64,000 nucleotides of DNA from Semisulcospira habei (lineage: Eukaryota > Mollusca > Gastropoda > Semisulcospiridae), in assembly GCA_036245525.1 (NCBI GenBank), contig BTPG01000002.1:124597212-124661211 (forward strand), read 5' to 3'. Made by a program: the position numbers and the translations under genes. Of the stretch, positions 60,735-64,000 are shown piece by piece. The notes below the pieces were generated by a model. That model was not told the DNA's origin. It saw nothing but the letters and a program-made list of their open reading frames with translations, and made no database searches. Position 1 is the first letter of the stretch. Each line of letters opens with the position of its first letter.

Positions 60735-61203
60735 TAAAAATAGTTACAATTAAATTGATGGGTTACATTGAAATTGATGAAATGATCACAACTTTTTATG
60801 CTCAACATGCATACTTTTTATAAAAAAAAAACTGGCAACAACAAATATTTAAACAGGAGTATGACGTAAGCAATTTTTATGATTATTTTGCGTTACTTTG
60901 CATACTGGTAAAATGGGGGTAGGGCAGCAGAATCAGCCACTGTGGCCCCTAAATGCATCATAGCATCACAAAATCAGGTTGGGAGTAACTGTGGTACTCT
61001 ATCCTAACCAATAAAACCTAACAAAGACCTATCAGTTGTATACAAAATTTCTGAGGGCACCGGAAACGAGGTATGTTTCCCAATTCGGCATTTTTAAATG
61101 GGAAAAAGCTATCATTCACCACGAATGTACCGTAAAGGATGCCGACTTTCCTTATTTTCTTGCACTTTATGCTCACATTATTGAAACTTAATAGGTAAAG
61201 AGA

Positions 61204-61586
61204 TTGATTGTACATTGCTTAACGTCCCGACAGCAACAAGGCTTTTTCAGGACGTGCCTGCACTGCTTATGAAAAAAAAAAACTAAACAGAAAATTGAAT
61301 GTATGTCGCCAGCCGGTCAAATACGTTAAATAAACCTACAACATGGGGCCTAAATAAAGCTAAGACTGTCTAGCAACACACATCCAACATCAAGAGCTAC
61401 AGGCGCAGTGCAGACAGTTGGGAGAGTTTTAAAAAGACAAATACAGGTGAATGGACCAAGGGTAGACAGAAACACATGCCCCAGAATAGAAAGGAAACCC
61501 ACCCTGTGGGGCTGACCAGGGTGACCCTGGGAACTAAAAAGTACCTAACCCCACCCAAGTCCCCCAGGGCAGACCCGGGTGGGGGC
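61204..61586 (-). mobile_element. S element with 14-bp TSD
   Basis: aataggtaaagaga flanks it at 61190-61203 and 61587-61600. Empty site visible in the left arm near 57580. Confidence 0.93.
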
Positions 61587-62222
61587 AATAGGTAAAGAGA
61601 GGTCAAAATGAAATTGAATAACTTTAGTAATTTTTTCTAATTAATTTTGTGTATTTTTACAACTTGGGGGTAGGGATACAAAATCAACCACTGTGGCACT
61701 CACAGTGATCACAGCATCACCTAGTCAAGTTTATAATAATTGTGACATCCTGTTTTAATGATGTAAGCCTGAAAATGGACTGCCAGCGCTATAGAAAATG
61801 TCTAAAGGCATCTGACACATTATTTTTGTCTTTTTTTGCGATTTCGCAGAAATGGTCGTTTACTGGGTGCACAAATACCTTCAATGTGACCCAGAGATTC
61901 AATATTTTTTCATTCTGTTTTTTGCAGAGGCTGCAGAACGTGTGCCTTAACATAATATTGCCTGATTTGGGCTTCTGGAATGAATTCTGATTTATTTAGA
62001 GGAAAATGTTTCTCAACCTCATTTTAGCACCTGCGAAGAGCGTGAATGGGGGTACCCTTGCGCCATCGGCTATATCTCTGGTGTGTTCCTAAGGATTTTC
62101 GGGGAACATGGCTTAAACAGCTCAGGACATACTAAGGAACACTTTGAAACCCATCTTATTGAGTACTGGGGGGGGGGGGGGGGGGGGTGCACGGTAGACC
62201 TTCCTAGCTTGTGGACTAACTG

Positions 62223-62653
62223 AGCCAGCGTCCAGGGTGCCTAGTTTGACCTTTGATTCTGTATCCCTCGCAAACACGAAACATAACATTGGTATTAATT
62301 TATATCCACTTTTTTGCACTGCAGTCAATTTCACATCTCACACATCGAAGTCTACGTAATTGCGGAAAGCATCTTTGGAAACGACAAATGCACCATCGCA
62401 GCAGAAACACTACCTGAGTGTGAACCGAGAGCCCGCACAGACAAAAACGTGTCACGACTTTGACGCACACCGTAGTTTTCAGATTCTTGCAGCATAAATC
62501 TGATAACTAGCTCGTAACTATATGATAAAACAGGTTTAAAATCTTGCGAAATCAGTAAAAGATTAATAATATTCTACTGAAGATCATGAATTCTGAAAAT
62601 CACTAGCGCTCGCGGAAATATAGGAAGACCGACAAAGACCGTACATTACTTAC
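62223..62653. other. SLC10 intron, nothing recognised
   Basis: No repeat match. Confidence 0.35.
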
Positions 62654-62818
62654 TGATTCACAGAGCAGGACAGCGCAAATTTCGGATGAGCGGTCAAGCC
62701 GGTCAAGCTCTTGCGTTACGTGTTGCCACATGTCCATATTCACATGTCCGATGTCAATTCTTCTTAGGGGTATCTTGTCTCTCTGCCTCTTTCTTCTCTT
62801 CAATTCTGAGTCTGTCAT
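62654..62818 (-). CDS. Possible first coding exon of an unknown - strand gene
   Basis: 55 codons from an ATG: MTDSELKRRKRQRDKIPLRR, IDIGHVNMDMWQHVTQELDR, LDRSSEICAVLLCES, ending at a consensus donor (tca|gtaagt). Basic N terminus, then an amphipathic stretch. No family recognised, and no partner exon was found downstream, where the 5.3-kb block lies. Could be chance. Confidence 0.28.
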
Positions 62819-63319
62819 TGTCGGCGCTAATCGATGATACGTTCTTCATTCTTCGCTGGTTCATCCGTCATCTTGTCTCTGATTGGTTATAATTATGCAG
62901 ATGACCTGAGGTCGTATAGAATAGTTATGACGTCAGCTACCATCGCCTATCAGAAGCAATCTTTTCACGGGGTCCCGTCACAAGATTCCGGTGGGCCTCT
63001 TTTCGCGTTGAACGGACGAAAGAAAGCATTTGGTGGGATAATAGGGTGGTCACTGTCTAAGAAGTGGGTATGTTTACTGAAGCCCAGTAAAAGCTTTTGA
63101 GTTGCGAACTGAAGCCTTCACAATGTTCAGTTGTGCCCCTTTAATGAAAAAGTTTTGATTTGAAGACTTTTTGTTTGTTTGTTTGTTTGTCATTTAAATT
63201 GTAACAATAACTGTACTTATGATAAATCTCAACAGCACTTTATGTTTAAACGTTGAGCTTTCCATCTGTCGCATTTTCTGTTGAAAAACAAATCGTTCCT
63301 CGTGTATTCTCCGTCATAG

Positions 63320-63494
63320 ATCGCCTACATGCTGGCCAAGACGCTGACGGTGGGGGACCCGGCTGTGTCCCTGGGGATCTTCGCCTGTGGTATCTGCCCG
63401 GGGGGAGGGGCCAGCAATATGTTTTCTTACCTCCTGGACGGGGACGTGTCTCTGTCTGTCACAATGACAGCCATCAGCTCCATAGGCGCTCTCG
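63320..63494 (+). CDS. SLC10A3/P3-like transporter, exon 2
   Basis: 58 codons plus one base: IAYMLAKTLTVGDPAVSLGI, FACGICPGGGASNMFSYLLD, GDVSLSVTMTAISSIGALG. The C-PGG-SN-FSYLLDGD-SLS segment is the SLC10 signature around the sodium-binding crossover. Acceptor gtcatag, donor ctcg|gtaaga; phase 0 joins exon 1 as MPL-IAYML. The gene continues past the right edge. Confidence 0.92.
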
Positions 63495-63574
63495 GTAAGA
63501 GCTAGGTGTACCGGAGGTTGTGTTGTTGTCGTCGGTTTTTGTTGTTGTTGTTGTTGTTATTATTTTTTTTTAAT

Positions 63575-63770
63575 TTTTGCTGCGAGCTGAACTCAACACG
63601 CACACTCATGTGAGACACGTGCATTCACTGACACGCTGAACACAGATATATACATATACAGTTACCTCGCGCAAAGGGCGAGCAGCAGTTGGATTTCTTT
63701 TTCAAATTTTGATCACTTTTATTTGAAATTTTAATAAAATGAGCCGAAACCGGCACCAGTGTAGAATGGG
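63575..63770 (+). repeat. Repeat related to 28207-28470
   Basis: gctgaactcaacacgcacac, gatcacttttatttgaaatt and accggcaccagtgtagaatg parallel the motifs at 28300-28460. Confidence 0.45.
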
Positions 63771-63784
63771 ACATCGACATGCTG

Positions 63785-63962
63785 TTAACCCTTTTCATCC
63801 AAATAAATGTGACTACGACAGTTCAATGGGTTGCCAGAATAGCCTATTCTGGCACCACCCTTGAACTAAAATGGTTGATCTATCTCCTAATCTGTAATGT
63901 AGCCCTCATAGGACAATAAGCAATATTTAAAAAGAATTCAACCTCAGGATGTAATGGGTTAA
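63785..63962. mobile_element. TTAA-flanked MITE, family B, hairpin shortened
   Basis: Ends TTAACCCTTTTCATCCAAAT and CCTCAGGATGTAATGGGTTAA. The centre is reduced to gccagaatagcctattctgg. Confidence 0.87.
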
Positions 63963-64000
63963 AGCGGTGCAACCGCTCCTTTGTTCCGACGAAAAAGTGC

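Larger units (their letters stand above)
56946..62222. mobile_element. 5.3-kb block with ~1-kb inverted arms
   Basis: Left arm 56946-58016 and right arm 60738-62222 are reverse complements with few differences. Outermost matches: ttagtcca.aagctaggaagg and tctaccgtgcac plus a C/G run; innermost: gacccatcaatttaattgta. The right arm holds one extra S element (61204-61586); the left arm shows the uninterrupted site (ctctttacctattaagtttc). The 2.7-kb middle holds a decayed LINE (58080-59580) and another S element (60355-60734). I see no transposase. It could be a foldback/TIR element or an inverted duplication. Confidence 0.8.

Noticed and set aside
62834..63100. YADD motif in a + strand frame as reverse transcriptase
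   Set aside because: No other RT motif nearby; the four residues are chance.

Overview
The window is eukaryotic nuclear DNA with spliced genes, long introns, very many microsatellites and dense retroelements and hairpin transposons. A marine mollusc, probably a gastropod, is the best guess. The C1q-domain exon, the LINE types and the AG/CA/AATG microsatellite load fit that, but nothing here fixes the species. There are no bacterial features, operons, CRISPR arrays or rRNA/tRNA genes that I can defend.

Three host genes can be read. (1) A complete nine-exon DHRS4-type peroxisomal SDR reductase on the + strand (16405-33160). The exons join in frame to 280 codons and end in the PTS1 tripeptide SRL. 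Exon 6, which carries the catalytic Ser, has two more look-alike copies in the next intron: one splice-competent (28142-28193) and one with a dead acceptor (27816-27867). A decayed copy of the start of exon 7 lies just upstream of exon 7. (2) The first two coding exons of an SLC10A3/P3-like sodium/bile-acid transporter on the + strand (55022-56089 and 63320-63494), running off the right edge. (3) A C-terminal C1q-domain exon on the - strand (10454-10872) without its upstream exons.

Everything else is mobile or repetitive DNA. 0-7 kb is a chain of 5'-truncated LINE copies, nearly all on the - strand, joined by microsatellites; each copy starts at a repeat tract. 7-16 kb holds a G-rich element, long (TA)n tracts, palindromes, a truncated RTE copy, the C1q exon and a 30-bp E-box minisatellite. 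16-34 kb is the DHRS4 gene; a full-length RTE retrotransposon with a 1004-codon ORF and a 15-bp target duplication sits in the intron after exon 6. 34-42 kb holds a CR1/L2-like LINE, a second copy nested inside a hairpin element, and SINE-like units nested in one another. 42-49 kb has minisatellites and a ~526-bp satellite array that is itself inserted into a hairpin element with a 13-bp target duplication. 49-52 kb repeats the LINE/microsatellite chain. 54-64 kb is the SLC10 gene; its intron carries a ~5.3-kb block with ~1-kb inverted arms.

A recurring theme is a large set of short elements flanked by TTAA with CCC...GGG ends and long internal palindromes. These are hallmarks of piggyBac-type MITEs. 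One is caught inserted into the TTAA of another, so target-site use is visible directly in the sequence.
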